From Sphingomonas sp. PR090111-T3T-6A (lineage in GTDB: Bacteria; Pseudomonadota; Alphaproteobacteria; Sphingomonadales; Sphingomonadaceae): a DNA stretch of 64,000 nucleotides. The DNA lies in contig NZ_AORL01000015.1 of assembly GCF_000383095.1 (NCBI RefSeq), positions 8 through 64,007 of the forward strand, read 5' to 3'. Both the position numbers and the translations under genes were made by a program. A model generated the notes under the pieces. It was not told where the DNA came from, did no database searches, and saw nothing but the letters and a program-made list of their open reading frames with translations. Of the stretch, positions 40,337-48,853 are shown piece by piece (positions within the stretch are counted from its first letter, which is position 1; the number at the start of each line of letters is the position of its first letter).

Positions 40337-41402
40337 GCTGCTCGTCACCGGAGGCGCTGGGTTCATCGGCGCCAATTTCGTCCGCTACTGGCAGGAGAAG
40401 GCACCGGGCGGGGAGATCGTCGTCCTCGACGCGCTGACCTATGCCGGCAATCGCGAGAATATCGCCGACGTACCGGGCGCCGAGCTGGTGGTCGGCGACA
40501 TCCGCGACACCGATCTCGTGACGAAGCTCCTCGACGAGCGGGGCATCGACACGATCGTCCACTTCGCGGCGGAGAGCCATGTCGACCGCTCGATCTCCGG
40601 GCCAGATGCGTTCATCGACACCAATGTGCTCGGCACGCACAGCCTGCTGAAGGCGGCGCGTGCCGTGTGGCTCGACAAGGGGACGGGGCGTCCGCACCGT
40701 TTCCACAATGTCTCGACCGACGAGGTCTACGGCTCGCTCGGGCCGGACGATGCGGCGTTCAGCGAGACGACGCCTTATGCGCCCAACTCACCCTATTCGG
40801 CGTCCAAGGCCTCGGCGGACCATCTGGTGCGGGCCTATCACCACACCTTCGGGCTCGACGTCACGACCAGCAATTGCTCGAACAATTACGGGCCGTACCA
40901 ATTCCCCGAAAAGCTGATCCCGCTGTTCATGATCAACGCGCTGAACGGCCGGAACCTGCCGATCTACGGCGACGGCATGAACGTGCGCGACTGGCTGCAT
41001 GTCGAGGATCATTGCCGGGGCATCGACCTCGCGCTCAGCAACGGCAAGCCGGGCGAGACCTACAATATCGGCGGCGGGCAGGAACTGCCCAACATCGAGG
41101 TGGTCCGTCGCATCTGCGCCCATGTGGATGCGGCCTTCGCGGCCGATCCCTCGCTGGCGGAGCGTTTCCCGGACGCGCCCGCCGCGCAGGGCCGCTCGAC
41201 GACCGAGCTGATGACCTATGTCGAGGACCGCAAGGGCCACGATCGCCGCTATGCCATCGACGAGCGCAAGGCGCGCGACGAGCTGCGCTACGAGCCGGGC
41301 TACGACTTCGAGGGCGGCCTCGACATGACGCTCGCCTGGTATCTCGCCAATCCCGGCTGGTGGCAGCCGCTGATCGAGCGGGCGAAGCTCGGCGCCGCCT
41401 GA
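40329..41402 (+). CDS. rfbB: dTDP-glucose 4,6-dehydratase (copy 1)
   Basis: 357 residues, extended SDR that removes water from dTDP-glucose to give the 4-keto-6-deoxy sugar. GGAGFIGANF NAD site, STDEVYGSL, catalytic YSASKASADHLV, and NNYGPYQFPEKL. It overlaps rmlD by 8 bases. Its stop is immediately followed, with no spacer, by the stop of the convergent protease gene. A second, separate copy lies at 62839. Confidence 0.96.
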   Translation: MAKLLVTGGAGFIGANFVRYWQEKAPGGEIVVLDALTYAGNRENIADVPGAELVVGDIRDTDLVTKLLDERGIDTIVHFAAESHVDRSISGPDAFIDTNVLGTHSLLKAARAVWLDKGTGRPHRFHNVSTDEVYGSLGPDDAAFSETTPYAPNSPYSASKASADHLVRAYHHTFGLDVTTSNCSNNYGPYQFPEKLIPLFMINALNGRNLPIYGDGMNVRDWLHVEDHCRGIDLALSNGKPGETYNIGGGQELPNIEVVRRICAHVDAAFAADPSLAERFPDAPAAQGRSTTELMTYVEDRKGHDRRYAIDERKARDELRYEPGYDFEGGLDMTLAWYLANPGWWQPLIERAKLGAA

Positions 41403-43274
41403 TTACAGGTGGGTGGTGGCGCTGGTGAAGTCCGACGCCGAAAGCGATGAGCTGGTGAAGCCGTCCAGCTTGATGCCGGCGGTGATCACCGTGCTGATGC
41501 CCATGTCGTTGTAGAACAGGAAGGTGTCCGAGCCGACCTGAAGCGCGACCGCGTCGGACAGGTTCGCGGCGGCGGTCATCAGCGTCTGGGCATAGGCCTC
41601 GGCGCTGGTCGCATCGGCAAAGGCCTGCGCCGCATGGAGGACGGTGGAGATGGTGTGGCCGACGTTGATCTTGTCGCTGCCGCCGGCGAAGTCCCTGATC
41701 TCGTCCCAATAGCCGTTCATCTTCGTCGAGGCGTCGCCGGACGAAAAGACGAACAGGTCCGGTCCGCCGCCGCCGATGAAGATGTCGACGCCGGTGCCGG
41801 CGATGAGCACATCGTTGCCGAGATCGCCTTCCAGAATATTGTCGCCGCTGCCGACCGTGATGAGGTCGTCCCCCTGGCCGCCGAGGATGATGTTGTTGCC
41901 GTTGCCGGCCTGGATCACGTCGTTGCCGAGATTGCCGTTGATATGGTCGGAGCCGTTGCCGGCCGTGATGCGGTCGTTTCCCGCGCCGCCATAGAGCCGG
42001 TCGTCGCCGTCCGAACTGATGATCGTGTCGTTGCCGGCATTGCCGTTCACATAGTTGGTGCCGCCGCCCGTGTAGATGATGTCCGCCCCATCCGTGCTGC
42101 CCTGCGTGGTGGTGGAGGCGTTGCCGTAGATATGGTCGTTGCCCGCCCCGCCATAGAGCGTGTCGGCGCCCGCGCCGCCCATCAGAACGTCGCTGTTGTC
42201 GTTGGCATGGATGATGTCGTTGCCGGGGCCGGTGATGGCGGTGTCGATCCGCGTGTCATAGGCGATGGCGATGTTGTTCACGAGGCCGGCCGCGCTACTG
42301 AACGTCCCCTGCACCAGGCTGACGGTCGAGGCGGCGCTGAAGCCCGACAGGTCGAGCGTGTTGCCGACGCCGCCGTCCCACAGGGTGACAATGGGGCGGG
42401 TGTTCACCGTGAAGTCGAAGAACTGGGCGGTGTCGCCTGCGATGTTGGTGTGGAAACCGAACACCTGCCCGCCGTGGCTGAGCGGCGAATCCACCGGCGC
42501 GCCGTAGACGCGCTGGATGGCGAGGATGTCGAGCGGCATCCATGTCGTCGAGACATTGGCATAATAGCCGCCGTTGCTGGACTGCGACGATCCCCAGACG
42601 AAGCCGCCGCTCGGCGTGGAGGGGACGGTCTGGACCGCCAATGAGCCGCTGTCGACATAAGACATGATCGACCAGGCGCGGGAGTCGTACTGGGTGAGCT
42701 GCGGGGTGGTGCTCGTGTCGCCGTCATTATAGGGGCCGGCATGGCCGAGGCCGAGGGCATGGCCTTCCTCATGCAGCAGCACCTGCCACGGATAGCCGCC
42801 ATAGTTGGAGAAGGTCGATCCGAGCGGACCGAACCCCGCGACGCTGGTGTCGATCGTGATGTTGGCAGTGTCGGCGCGGCCCAGCGACGCCGAGCCGATC
42901 GCTCCCGGATACAGATCGTTGATGCCGCCTTCCGCGGTGCCGTCCGAGCCGCGCGAGAGGGTGATGTCCGCTGATGCCGAGTTCGATACCTGCACGAAGG
43001 TGATGTTGGCGACGTCCGACCAGAGGTGCATCGTGGCGATGAACGCGTTCTGCTCCGTCGTCGTCCAGTGCGCGGCCGGGTCGAACATATAGGTGATCGT
43101 GGCGCCCGTGCCCGCGGCCGGCGTGCCCCACTTCGCCTCGTAGCTGGTGGTGCCGTAGGTCGCCGGGGAGTTCCGGTTCCATGTATCGAAGCTGGTGGCG
43201 GCTATCCGACCCGTGTCGGTGATGCCGGTGATATAGGTGAGTTCGGTGTTCTGATCTGCGTTGATCGCTGCCAT
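41403..43274 (-). CDS. Serralysin-type M10 metalloprotease with RTX repeats
   Basis: 623 residues. Zinc site HEEGHALGLGH (168-178) followed by the Met-turn SIMSY (202-206), the metzincin signature. About ten glycine/aspartate-rich RTX nonapeptides fill residues 347-505, and a serralysin C-terminal domain follows. There is no N-terminal signal peptide. Such proteins use an uncleaved C-terminal signal and a type I secretion system; none is encoded in this window. It is expected outside the cell after calcium-driven folding of the RTX part. It begins downstream of the Wza-type gene on the same strand, 170 bases apart. Confidence 0.93.
   Translation of the reverse strand: MAAINADQNTELTYITGITDTGRIAATSFDTWNRNSPATYGTTSYEAKWGTPAAGTGATITYMFDPAAHWTTTEQNAFIATMHLWSDVANITFVQVSNSASADITLSRGSDGTAEGGINDLYPGAIGSASLGRADTANITIDTSVAGFGPLGSTFSNYGGYPWQVLLHEEGHALGLGHAGPYNDGDTSTTPQLTQYDSRAWSIMSYVDSGSLAVQTVPSTPSGGFVWGSSQSSNGGYYANVSTTWMPLDILAIQRVYGAPVDSPLSHGGQVFGFHTNIAGDTAQFFDFTVNTRPIVTLWDGGVGNTLDLSGFSAASTVSLVQGTFSSAAGLVNNIAIAYDTRIDTAITGPGNDIIHANDNSDVLMGGAGADTLYGGAGNDHIYGNASTTTQGSTDGADIIYTGGGTNYVNGNAGNDTIISSDGDDRLYGGAGNDRITAGNGSDHINGNLGNDVIQAGNGNNIILGGQGDDLITVGSGDNILEGDLGNDVLIAGTGVDIFIGGGGPDLFVFSSGDASTKMNGYWDEIRDFAGGSDKINVGHTISTVLHAAQAFADATSAEAYAQTLMTAAANLSDAVALQVGSDTFLFYNDMGISTVITAGIKLDGFTSSSLSASDFTSATTHL
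41760..42236 (-). repeat. RTX nonapeptide-coding repeats
   Basis: Imperfect tandem repeats of about 27 bases encode GGxGxDxxx units (GGAGADTLY, GGAGNDHIY, GNAGNDTII, GGAGNDRIT, GGQGDDLIT and others) of the calcium-binding beta-roll. Confidence 0.85.
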
Positions 43275-43444
43275 CGCGCGGGCTCACTCTGCCTGTCACC
43301 GGCCAGCCGCAGGGAAACCTGGACCGCCTTGTTTTCATAGCGATCCAGCCGTTGAGAAGATCTTAGCGTAGCGTTGAGCCGTGCAGGAAACGCGCCCTGA
43401 CAATAGGCGGAGGAGCGGCCGGCGCGCGCCCCTCCGACTAAAGT

Positions 43445-44590
43445 TTAACGCGAGATCGCGCGGGCCGTCACGAACGGCGAGAAGAGGTTGTTGATGATGC
43501 CGATCAGCTTGGACGGCTGGTTCGAGGCGGCATTGGCGAAGTAGAGCACGTCCTTGTCGCGCATCTCCAGCCGCTGGGCGAGCAGGTAGCTCGCGGGGTT
43601 CAGCATGTTGAGGCGATAGACCTTGGGCGCACCGACATCGGCAGAATCGGGGATCCCGTCATAGCGGAACAGATAGATGGCCGACGCGTCCGCCGAGGCA
43701 TCGTTGGGGCCGCCCGAGCGCGCGATCGCCTCGGCAAGCGACACGGCGCCCGTCTCGAACGACACCTGCGAGGCCTTCTCGGTCGCGCCGAACACGGTGT
43801 AGCTGCGCGGGCGGCGGATCAGTTCGATGCGGTCACCGGGGACCAGCACCAGATCGTCGGCCGATCCTGCGCGGATGAAGCCCAGCCGCTCGTCGACGAC
43901 GCGGTCGCCGCGCGAGAAGCGGATGACGGTGTCTTCCGACGAGTTCTTGCTGCCGCCGGCCTGCGCGATGGCGTCGAGCAGGCGGATGTGCGTCAGGTCC
44001 AGTTCGAAACGGCCGGGCTTGCCCACCTCGCCGCTGACGAAAGCGGCGTTGCTGACATTCTCCTTCACCGTGACCATCGCCTGCGGGTTCTGGGACTTCT
44101 GCGACAGCGCACGGTCGATCATCTGCTCGATCTCGTGCGGCGTCTTGCCCGCCACCTCGAGCCGGCCGGCATAGGGCAGGTTGATCGTGCCGTCCGCCGC
44201 GACAGTGAGGTCGGGGAAGAGCTGCGGGTGGGCGGAGGGGTCGAAACCCTCGCCGAGCGAACGCGAGGAGAAGAGCGAGACGCCGACTTCGAAGATGCCG
44301 ATGCCGAGCACGTCGCCGGGCCCGACCGCATCGACGGGGCGATCCTCGGCAAGCTGCGCGAGGGTGGGCACCTTGCTGGAAAGCTGGAGGTCCTCGGCGC
44401 GCAGCGCCTCGACCATCTGCGGCGTGATGTCGACGATCTCGAACTTCAGCGGCGGCTGGCTATGCTCCGCGCCCTTGCGGACCTGATGCGCCGTGGGGCC
44501 GTTGGTGGGAAGCGTGGCGCATCCCCCCAGTGCCACCGTCGAAGCCAGCAGCATGCCAAGGCCCGTCCGAGCCGTCACAACATTCTTCAT
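43445..44590 (-). CDS. Polysaccharide export lipoprotein (Wza/KpsD/GumB type)
   Basis: 381 residues. Signal peptide with lipobox LGGC (Cys24) predicts an outer-membrane-associated lipoprotein. A polysaccharide-export (PES) domain with SLBB-type repeats follows (about 75-330), with VKENVSNAAFVSGEVGKPG and VVDERLGFIRAG. Such proteins form the periplasm-spanning export channel for capsule or exopolysaccharide. The gene follows the KpsT-like ATPase by 113 bases on the same strand. No Wzc-type kinase or polymerase is next to it. ATG 44590 is chosen over an upstream ATG because it starts the lipoprotein signal. Confidence 0.9.
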   Translation of the reverse strand: MKNVVTARTGLGMLLASTVALGGCATLPTNGPTAHQVRKGAEHSQPPLKFEIVDITPQMVEALRAEDLQLSSKVPTLAQLAEDRPVDAVGPGDVLGIGIFEVGVSLFSSRSLGEGFDPSAHPQLFPDLTVAADGTINLPYAGRLEVAGKTPHEIEQMIDRALSQKSQNPQAMVTVKENVSNAAFVSGEVGKPGRFELDLTHIRLLDAIAQAGGSKNSSEDTVIRFSRGDRVVDERLGFIRAGSADDLVLVPGDRIELIRRPRSYTVFGATEKASQVSFETGAVSLAEAIARSGGPNDASADASAIYLFRYDGIPDSADVGAPKVYRLNMLNPASYLLAQRLEMRDKDVLYFANAASNQPSKLIGIINNLFSPFVTARAISR

Positions 44591-44703
44591 GGAAAGCCCA
44601 ATTCCCTTACGCGACCATTGCCCCGCTCCGGGCCAGAACATGGCCACAGTTGCGCTCCGCTTAACCAGAAAAGCCGTTCCGCGCCAGCGTCTGTTGAGGC
44701 AGC

Positions 44704-45366
44704 TCAGAGCCCGCGGAGCTGGAGCCGGTGATGAACGTCGCAGGCTTCCTCGATCGTGTCGTACATGACGAGCGCGCCGCCATAGAGCACGGCCCCGCGC
44801 CGGGTGTAGGCGCGCAGCGTGTTGGGGTCGTGCGAGGTCATGACGAGCGAGGCATTGTCGCGCCGCGCCATCAGCGCCTCTTCCGAACGCGCACGGAAGC
44901 GTTCGTCGCCCGCGCCGGTGACCTCGTCGATCAGATAGCAGTCGAACTCGATCGCCAGCGACACGCCGAAGGCGAGGCGCGCGGCCATGCCGGCGGAATA
45001 GGTGCTCACCGGCTGATAGAGATACTGGCCGAGCTGCGCGAAATCATCGACGAAGGCGAGCAGTTCCTGCTCGGGCCGGTTGTAGATGCGCGAGATGAAG
45101 CGCGCATTGTCGGCACCGGTCAGGCTGCTCTGGAACGCGCTGGTGTAGCCGAGCGGCCAGCTCGTCGTCATGCTGCGCGTCACCTTGCCGCTGGTCGGCC
45201 GCTCCACGCCTGCGAGCAGGCGGAGCAGCGTCGACTTGCCGGCGCCGTTCGCGCCGCAGATGCCGATCGATTCGCCCTTGTGGATCTCGAAGTCGAGATT
45301 GCTGAAGACGATCTTGTCGCTTTTCCCCAGATGGTAATGTTTCGATACGTTCTGGAGCCTGATCAT
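44704..45366 (-). CDS. Capsule polysaccharide ABC transporter ATPase (KpsT-like)
   Basis: 220 residues. Walker A GANGAGKS (38-45) and Walker B CYLIDEV are present. The signature is STYSAGM, the altered form typical of KpsT/Wzt-type polysaccharide exporters. The short length without a C-terminal carbohydrate-binding domain points to the KpsT (capsule) branch. Its membrane partner (KpsM-like) and periplasmic adaptor (KpsE-like) are not next to it here. ATG 45366 is the family start; the open frame further upstream is spurious. Divergent from the GT9 gene, 290 bases apart. Confidence 0.9.
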   Translation of the reverse strand: MIRLQNVSKHYHLGKSDKIVFSNLDFEIHKGESIGICGANGAGKSTLLRLLAGVERPTSGKVTRSMTTSWPLGYTSAFQSSLTGADNARFISRIYNRPEQELLAFVDDFAQLGQYLYQPVSTYSAGMAARLAFGVSLAIEFDCYLIDEVTGAGDERFRARSEEALMARRDNASLVMTSHDPNTLRAYTRRGAVLYGGALVMYDTIEEACDVHHRLQLRGL

Positions 45367-45656
45367 CGTTCGTCCTGGGTGTGCACGCGCGCCGGGCCTC
45401 AGCCGGGCCGGACGGCGTTTACAGCGCTTTGGCCCGGATCGGTAGATGGCATTCAATCCCGCCCGGAGTCCGCCCGCAAAGCCGGAATTGCACTTCGCCG
45501 GAGGCCCGTGTAGGCGACAGACCATAGCACGATCTTCTTGGAACACAGGCTTTTGACTCTGTCGCGTATCGCCATCGGTGGCCCTGGCTTGGCTCATCCG
45601 GATCGAGTCGGCCGCGCGGGTTCGCGGCGGGCGCGCCGCGCGACGCGGGCCGCGAA

Positions 45657-47690
45657 ATGAGCCCTCCGATCGCAAAGGGGCGCCGCCGCGCGCCCGCCGA
45701 CGGCCCGTTCGCCCGTATGCTGGCGGCCGCTTCCAAGCCGGTGCGGCTGTGGATCGGCCGGCCGCATGTGCGCCGCGCCGACACGTTCCGCTCCCAGTCC
45801 GAATGGATCGAGGCCGTGATCGGCTATCGCCGGGGGCTGGAATGGCTGCCGTGGCGTGAGGATCTGAAGATCCAGATCGGCAACTGCCTCAAGGAATATG
45901 GCGATTATCGCGGCGCGGTGAAGGCGTACAGCTCGGTGCGCGGCAGCCAGCATCGGCCCGAGGCGATGAAGCAGATCGCTCACGCCAACCGCCTCGCGGG
46001 CACCACCATCCTGCCCTATGCGATGGCCGAGGGCCCCGGCGAGCTGATCGGCGACGAGGATGACACGCCTCTGCCCGCGCTCACCGCGCGGCTGCTGCCC
46101 AACCGCCTGAAGCTGGAGAGCGAGGGGGAGCGCAACTGGCTGGGCGCGCTCGGGCGCACCGATCATCGCGCGGTGCGCGCGCGGGGCAACGTCCATCCCT
46201 CGGTCGTGCTCGATCAGGTGGGCGCATTGTCCATGGATCGGGACGGCGTGCAGGAGCCGCTGCTGGCCGGCGTCGTCGCGATCCGGGCGCGGATCGTCTC
46301 GCCCGTGCCGCTGGAGACGGTGGAGATCCACCTCGACGATGGCGCCGCCAAGCAATGCATCGCCACCGTGCCGGTCACGCCCGTGGAGCGTGGCGGCGCG
46401 AAGCTGCGCCTCCATGTCCTCAACGCCTGGATCGACAGCGCGAAGCTGCCGCGCGGCCGCCATTGGCTGAGCGTGGAAGCGGGGCGGTGGGTTCCCTCGC
46501 ACGGGCTGTTCGTCAACGTGATCGAGGTGGGCGAACTCGGCACCGATCTCGCTTCGTCCAACAGCTTCGTGCCGTCCCCCACGGACGGGCAGGCCCCGGA
46601 TACGGCCGTCGTCTCGGCGCCGGCCGAGCTGCGCCCCGCCGCGCGTTCGCTCTTCGATCGGCCGATCCGCAGCATCCTCGCGGTGCGCGTCGATCAGCTT
46701 GGCGACGTGTCGGCCTCGCTGCCCGCCGTGGCGCGGCTGCGCGAGCTGTTCCCGGAGGCGCGCGTCACCATGCTCGTCCAGCCGGGCGTGCGCGCGGTGA
46801 TCGAGGCCTCGGGCCTGGCCGAGGAGGTCGTGACCGTCGCGCTTCCCTACAATGCCGAGACGGAGCGCCGCCATCTGCCCGTCGAGGAGGAGGAGCGGCT
46901 CCGCGCCCATTTCGACGAGGCGCATTTCGATCTTGCGATCGACCTCTGCCCCGGCGACGAAACGCGCCCGCTGCTGCTGCTCAGCAGCGCGACCTATCTG
47001 GTGGGCTTCAACTCGGATCGCTTCACCTATCTCGACTTCGGCATCGGCCTGCGCTCGCGCGACAAGGTGAACCAGCTCGAAAAGCTCTCCCACGCGGCCA
47101 CCGTGCTGACGCTGGTGGAGGCGCTCGCCGTCGCCGTGACGCCAAGGCGTCCGCCCGTCATCCGCGTCGCGAGCGGGGATGCGGTGCTGGCCGGGCAGGG
47201 GCTTTCGCCGCGAGGATATGTCGTGCTGCACACCGGCGCGCGCCATGCGATCAACCGCTGGCCCGGCGAGCATTATCTCGCGCTCGCCGAGCGGATCGTT
47301 GCCGGGACGGCGCACGACGTCGCGATCTTCTGGGACGATCCCGCCGATCCCTCGCGCCCGGCCGCGGTGGCCAGCGAGCGCATCCACTTCCTCCACGGGC
47401 TCGATGCCGGCGCCTTCGACGCCATCCTGGCGAATGCGCGCCTGATGGTAGGCAATGATTCCGGGCCGAAGCATCTCGCCGCCACGCGCGGGGTGCCGAC
47501 GGTCAGCGTCCATGTCGACCGCCTCAACTGGAACGAGTGGGGGCAGGACAGCGAGGGCGTGATCGTCTCCAAGCGGATGCCGTGCACCGGCTGCGGCCTG
47601 AACGATCTCCAGCTCTGCGGGCGCGACGCGGTGTGTGTGCGCTCGATCGGGGTGGACGAAGTGTATGAAGCCGCGCGCCCCTATCTGTGA
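45657..47690 (+). CDS. Glycosyltransferase family 9 fusion protein
   Basis: 677 residues. The N-terminal third has a TPR-like helical pair (about 50-115), then a beta-rich region (about 175-295) of unknown family, then a GT9 heptosyltransferase-type GT-B domain from about 338. GT9 features: LAVRVDQLGDVSASLPAVARL at the first strand, VVLHTGARHAINRWP, and GNDSGPKHLAATRGVP. GT9 enzymes usually use ADP-heptose, and hldE and gmhB follow. Heptose transfer to the surface glycan is inferred; other sugars are possible. The start is ATG 45657; no other M is better supported. Confidence 0.83.
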   Translation: MSPPIAKGRRRAPADGPFARMLAAASKPVRLWIGRPHVRRADTFRSQSEWIEAVIGYRRGLEWLPWREDLKIQIGNCLKEYGDYRGAVKAYSSVRGSQHRPEAMKQIAHANRLAGTTILPYAMAEGPGELIGDEDDTPLPALTARLLPNRLKLESEGERNWLGALGRTDHRAVRARGNVHPSVVLDQVGALSMDRDGVQEPLLAGVVAIRARIVSPVPLETVEIHLDDGAAKQCIATVPVTPVERGGAKLRLHVLNAWIDSAKLPRGRHWLSVEAGRWVPSHGLFVNVIEVGELGTDLASSNSFVPSPTDGQAPDTAVVSAPAELRPAARSLFDRPIRSILAVRVDQLGDVSASLPAVARLRELFPEARVTMLVQPGVRAVIEASGLAEEVVTVALPYNAETERRHLPVEEEERLRAHFDEAHFDLAIDLCPGDETRPLLLLSSATYLVGFNSDRFTYLDFGIGLRSRDKVNQLEKLSHAATVLTLVEALAVAVTPRRPPVIRVASGDAVLAGQGLSPRGYVVLHTGARHAINRWPGEHYLALAERIVAGTAHDVAIFWDDPADPSRPAAVASERIHFLHGLDAGAFDAILANARLMVGNDSGPKHLAATRGVPTVSVHVDRLNWNEWGQDSEGVIVSKRMPCTGCGLNDLQLCGRDAVCVRSIGVDEVYEAARPYL

Positions 47691-47716
47691 GGCGTGCGCA
47701 GCGTGAGGGGACAGGC

Positions 47717-48853
47717 GTGAACGAGTTGGGCCAGGCAAAGGGTTGGGCGCGCGAGTGGCTGCTGGACGCCGCTCTGCCGCTCTGGTGGCAATCGGGCGCC
47801 GACCGGGAATATGGCGGCTTCCATGACCGGCTGGACCAGCAGGCCCGCCCCGTCGACAGCCCCAAGCGGTTGCGCGTGCAGGCGCGGCAGGCCTTCGTCT
47901 ATGCCGAGGCCGGAAAGCTGGGCTGGGACGGCCCGTGGCGTGATGCTGTGATGCACGGGCTCGATTTCATGCAGGCCGCCTACGCCCGTGAGGATGGGCT
48001 GTTCCGCTCGGCTGTGACGCGTGACGGCGCACCGCATGTCGAGACGCCGGACCTCTACGATCAGGCTTTCGTGCTGTTCGGCTGGGCGTCGGCCTATGCG
48101 GCGCTGGGACGTCCGGCGATGCTGCTGGAGCGCGCCGAGGCGCTGCTCGACACGCTGGAGACGCTGTGGGCGCACCTCGAGCGCGGCTTCGAGGAGGCGA
48201 ACCCACGTCGCCTGCCGCTGCGCTCCAACCCGCATATGCACATGCTGGAGGCGCTGCTGGCGTGGGTCGAGGCGGGCGGCGGGCCGCGCTTCGAGCGGCA
48301 GGCGCGGGCGATCGTCGGGCTCGCGCTCGAACGGCTGATCGATCCGGCGACGGGCGCGGTCGGCGAATATTATGATGGCGACTGGCGTTTCGCGCCCGGC
48401 CCCGACGGCGGCCTGCGCGAGCCGGGGCACCAGTTCGAATGGGCCTTCCTCCTGCACCGCGCGGGCAGAGCGCTGGGCGGCGAGCATCGCGAGGCCTCCG
48501 AGCGTCTGTACCGCTTTGGCGAGCGTCACGGCATCCATGGCGGCCGCGCCATCTTCTCGGTGGACGCGGCGGGCGGCGTGGTCGACGGCTCGGCGCGCCT
48601 CTGGGCGCAGACCGAGCGGCTGCGCACCATGCTCACCTTTGCAGACGAGATGCCGGCGGGCGAGGGCGAGGCCGCCGCGCTCGAAAGCCTCGCGACGCTG
48701 CGCCGCTATCTCGACGTGCCGGTCAAGGGCCTGTGGCGCGACCGGATCGATGCCGACGGCACGCTCATCGACGAGCCCGCGCCGGCTTCCTCCTTCTACC
48801 ACATCATGACCGGCTTCCTGCCGCTGCTCGACCCCGTTCGGAGCCCCGCATGA
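47717..48853 (+). CDS. AGE-family sugar isomerase/epimerase
   Basis: 378 residues, an (alpha/alpha)6-barrel of the N-acylglucosamine 2-epimerase/mannose isomerase family. It has histidine-bearing segments NPHMHMLEALLAW, EPGHQFEWAFLL and the final SSFYHIMTGFLPL. AGE proteins near manC are often annotated as mannose-6-phosphate isomerase, and manC here lacks its own isomerase domain, so that role is plausible. Sequence alone does not fix the substrate. GTG 47717 is the start; an upstream ATG adds ten residues. The stop overlaps hldE as ATGA. Confidence 0.85.
   Translation: MNELGQAKGWAREWLLDAALPLWWQSGADREYGGFHDRLDQQARPVDSPKRLRVQARQAFVYAEAGKLGWDGPWRDAVMHGLDFMQAAYAREDGLFRSAVTRDGAPHVETPDLYDQAFVLFGWASAYAALGRPAMLLERAEALLDTLETLWAHLERGFEEANPRRLPLRSNPHMHMLEALLAWVEAGGGPRFERQARAIVGLALERLIDPATGAVGEYYDGDWRFAPGPDGGLREPGHQFEWAFLLHRAGRALGGEHREASERLYRFGERHGIHGGRAIFSVDAAGGVVDGSARLWAQTERLRTMLTFADEMPAGEGEAAALESLATLRRYLDVPVKGLWRDRIDADGTLIDEPAPASSFYHIMTGFLPLLDPVRSPA

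Noticed and set aside
41760-42236. CRISPR array
   Set aside because: The periodic sequence encodes RTX nonapeptides in frame; there are no conserved repeats with unique spacers. No array was seen elsewhere.
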